Assembly: GCA_024408015.1 (NCBI GenBank)
Contig: JAKSVJ010000051.1
Span: 1-7,675 of the forward strand
Direction: 5' to 3'
DNA length: 7,675 nt
From: Clostridia bacterium
GTDB lineage: Bacteria > Bacillota > Clostridia > Oscillospirales > CAG-272
In this document: in pieces, positions 6,822 through 7,675 of the stretch
Layout: every line of letters begins with the position of its first letter
Numbering within the stretch: position 1 is the stretch's first letter
Program-made: the position numbers and the translations under genes
Notes under the pieces: model-generated
Told to the model about the DNA's origin: nothing
The model's input: only the letters and a program-made list of their open reading frames with translations
The model's database searches: none

Positions 6822-7531
6822 TATACCTCCATTTGGCTACGAGCTCTTTTGTATTGGTCTAATATGAGCTTTCTGTTATAAGCTGTGAATGATACTGCGA
6901 TTACTGATATAATAACAAGGAACAAAGCAACAGCAAGATATCCATATGAGAGCATATTAGATATTGTTTCTGTACGCAAAATTTGATCAATAAGAGCATT
7001 AACTGAACCGTCTAGTGAAGATTCTGTGATTGTGATAACAGTACCTGGCTGTAACATAATGAAGTCAAGTGGAAATGAACCACGATATGTATAAATTAAA
7101 TATGGGAAGAATGCGAAAATTATATTAAATACTGATACAAAAAGTGTGTAGATAACAGAGTTATAACGTACTGCCAAAAGAACTGGTATTGCATATAAAA
7201 GTACAACACTTGAATCTACAAAAGATACTGCCAACATAACTGATACAAGCCATGCATAACAAAGCACATATTTGCGAGCGCTTGTTTGTTTTTTGCGAAC
7301 CAATGAATATATACCAGTTGAAAGACTAATAAGAATCAACAAACCGATGGCAATTCTTACTTCATGCATATACTCACTATGGTCTACGATTGAAGCTACC
7401 GATATAAGTATTATTGCAACTGCGGCTAACATAATTAGACAAATAGATGAAAATCTATTCGCGTTTTTTTCGATATCAGCAAATATTCCACGTGTACCAC
7501 GCGATACTACTGAATAGTTGATATTTTCCAT
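6821..7531 (-). CDS. Six-helix membrane protein resembling a sensor input module without output domain
   Basis: I do not recognise a named family. The 236 residues show about six membrane helices (roughly 28-48, 58-77, 88-104, 108-121, 125-146 and 194-216). Basic residues at 11-27, 79-87 and 219-231 place both ends in the cytosol. Between helices five and six lies a 46-residue outside loop (about 148-193) rich in Thr, Ser and acidic residues. The C-terminus, YNRKLILDQYKRARSQMEV, is a short charged helix directly after the last membrane segment, like the linker that joins membrane input modules to histidine kinase or GGDEF domains, but it stops there. The ATG follows a modest GAAAGTGAG ribosome site at about 8 bases. 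It is the first gene of a two-gene unit with the M28 peptidase, which suggests a shared task, perhaps complex formation or sensing. Function is inferred only. Confidence 0.75.
   Translation of the reverse strand: MENINYSVVSRGTRGIFADIEKNANRFSSICLIMLAAVAIILISVASIVDHSEYMHEVRIAIGLLILISLSTGIYSLVRKKQTSARKYVLCYAWLVSVMLAVSFVDSSVVLLYAIPVLLAVRYNSVIYTLFVSVFNIIFAFFPYLIYTYRGSFPLDFIMLQPGTVITITESSLDGSVNALIDQILRTETISNMLSYGYLAVALFLVIISVIAVSFTAYNRKLILDQYKRARSQMEV
6826..6830 (-). promoter_or_regulatory. Ribosome binding site of the M28 gene, inside the upstream coding end
   Basis: GGAGG on the minus strand is encoded within the last Met-Glu-Val codons of the membrane protein. Spacing is four bases to the first ATG and ten to the Met3 codon, so the exact start is open. 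With the TAATG junction it points to translational coupling of the two genes. Confidence 0.65.
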
Positions 7532-7566
7532 ACCAAAAACTCACTTTCATAAAACTATACCATAAT

Positions 7567-7595
7567 ATTTTATCATAATTCATTTTGTAATGCAA
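7567..7595 (-). promoter_or_regulatory. Sigma-A-type promoter of the membrane protein / M28 unit
   Basis: On the minus strand a half-consensus -35 box TTGCAT (7590-7595) stands 17 bases (7573-7589) from the -10 box TAAAAT (7567-7572), again with TG one base before it as an extended -10. Predicted start is near 7560, leaving about 28 bases of leader before the ATG. A competing reading uses TTGACG (7606-7611) with TACAAA (7584-7589) at 16 bases; its -10 is poorer. Same -10 form as the nusB promoter. Confidence 0.65.
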
Positions 7596-7629
7596 CAACA
7601 ATTAACGTCAAATTAAGATGAGTAAATTC

Positions 7630-7674
7630 TTAAAGTAAGTTCCACTGTGGAAGTTTGGGTGGAACTTCCGTTGG
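7630..7674 (-). CDS. Possible C-terminal end of an upstream gene, cut by the window
   Basis: One minus-strand frame is open from the window edge to a TAA at 7630-7632 and reads EVPPKLPQWNLL at its end. A second frame is also open through the same bases, so this is weak. If real, the next gene starts about 100 bases later with its own promoter between. The same bases form strong inverted repeats, which could instead mean a terminator or a repeat element. Confidence 0.2.
   Translation of the reverse strand, partial: PTEVPPKLPQWNLL
7637..7669. repeat. Overlapping inverted repeats at the right edge
   Basis: A perfect 9-base inverted repeat (AAGTTCCAC at 7637-7645, GTGGAACTT at 7659-7667, 13-base gap) overlaps a 7-base one (GGAAGTT at 7649-7655, AACTTCC at 7663-7669) and a 13-base palindrome TTCCAC-T-GTGGAA (7640-7652). 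GTGGAA also recurs directly at 7647 and 7659, twelve bases apart. The hairpins exclude one another. On the minus strand no clean T-run follows, so a standard terminator is doubtful. Options are a dispersed palindromic repeat, an operator-like site, or the edge of a larger repeat. Confidence 0.5.
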
Positions 7675-7675
7675 G

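Noticed and set aside
7548..7550. Earlier ATG upstream of the membrane protein start
   Set aside because: It is 19 bases before the chosen ATG, out of frame with the gene, and leads to no sensible reading; the site at 7531 has better spacing to GAAAGTGAG.
1..7675. CRISPR array, tRNA, rRNA or insertion sequence
   Set aside because: No regularly spaced repeats, no cloverleaf-like stems with T-loop sequence, no conserved rRNA stretches and no transposase-like protein were found on either strand.

Overview
The window looks like a stretch of AT-rich chromosome from a Firmicute, most probably a member of the Clostridia. The main reason is the gene order nusB, TsaD-like paralog, xseA, xseB, ispA, which is a familiar housekeeping cluster in that class. 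AT-rich codon use and strong purine-rich Shine-Dalgarno sites agree. Species cannot be named from the sequence. All eight complete genes lie on the minus strand, so the text follows them from high to low coordinates.

Right part (about 7675 to 5552): a sigma-A-type promoter (7567-7595) precedes a two-gene unit. The first gene encodes a six-helix membrane protein that looks like a sensor input module without an output domain. The second encodes an M28-family zinc aminopeptidase-like protein with two membrane hairpins inserted into its catalytic fold. The two genes share one base (TAATG) and are probably translationally coupled. An intrinsic terminator (5552-5584) closes the unit. At the extreme right edge are a set of overlapping inverted repeats and possibly the tail of another gene.

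Middle and left part (5485 to 1): a near-consensus promoter (5457-5485) drives nusB (transcription antitermination), a TsaD/Kae1-like M22 paralog, xseA and xseB (the two subunits of exodeoxyribonuclease VII), ispA (prenyl diphosphate synthase), and a 576-residue protein with a predicted alpha/alpha-toroid plus beta-sandwich layout like polysaccharide lyases. Gaps in this run are 2 to 15 bases or the genes overlap by 4 to 8, so it reads as one operon. No terminator is visible after the last gene before the window ends.

Most of the genes are standard. The points worth a second look are these: ispA seems to have lost the loop that holds the conserved GKxxGxD stretch after its second Asp-rich motif; the lyase-like gene sits where dxs and later housekeeping genes often follow ispA; the M28 protein has its active-site residues split around membrane hairpins, with charge placement suggesting a cytosol-facing active site; and the membrane protein is an apparent orphan sensor module. 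I see no CRISPR array, tRNA, rRNA or transposase. I do not see a clear new multi-gene system; the M28/membrane-protein pair is the nearest candidate.
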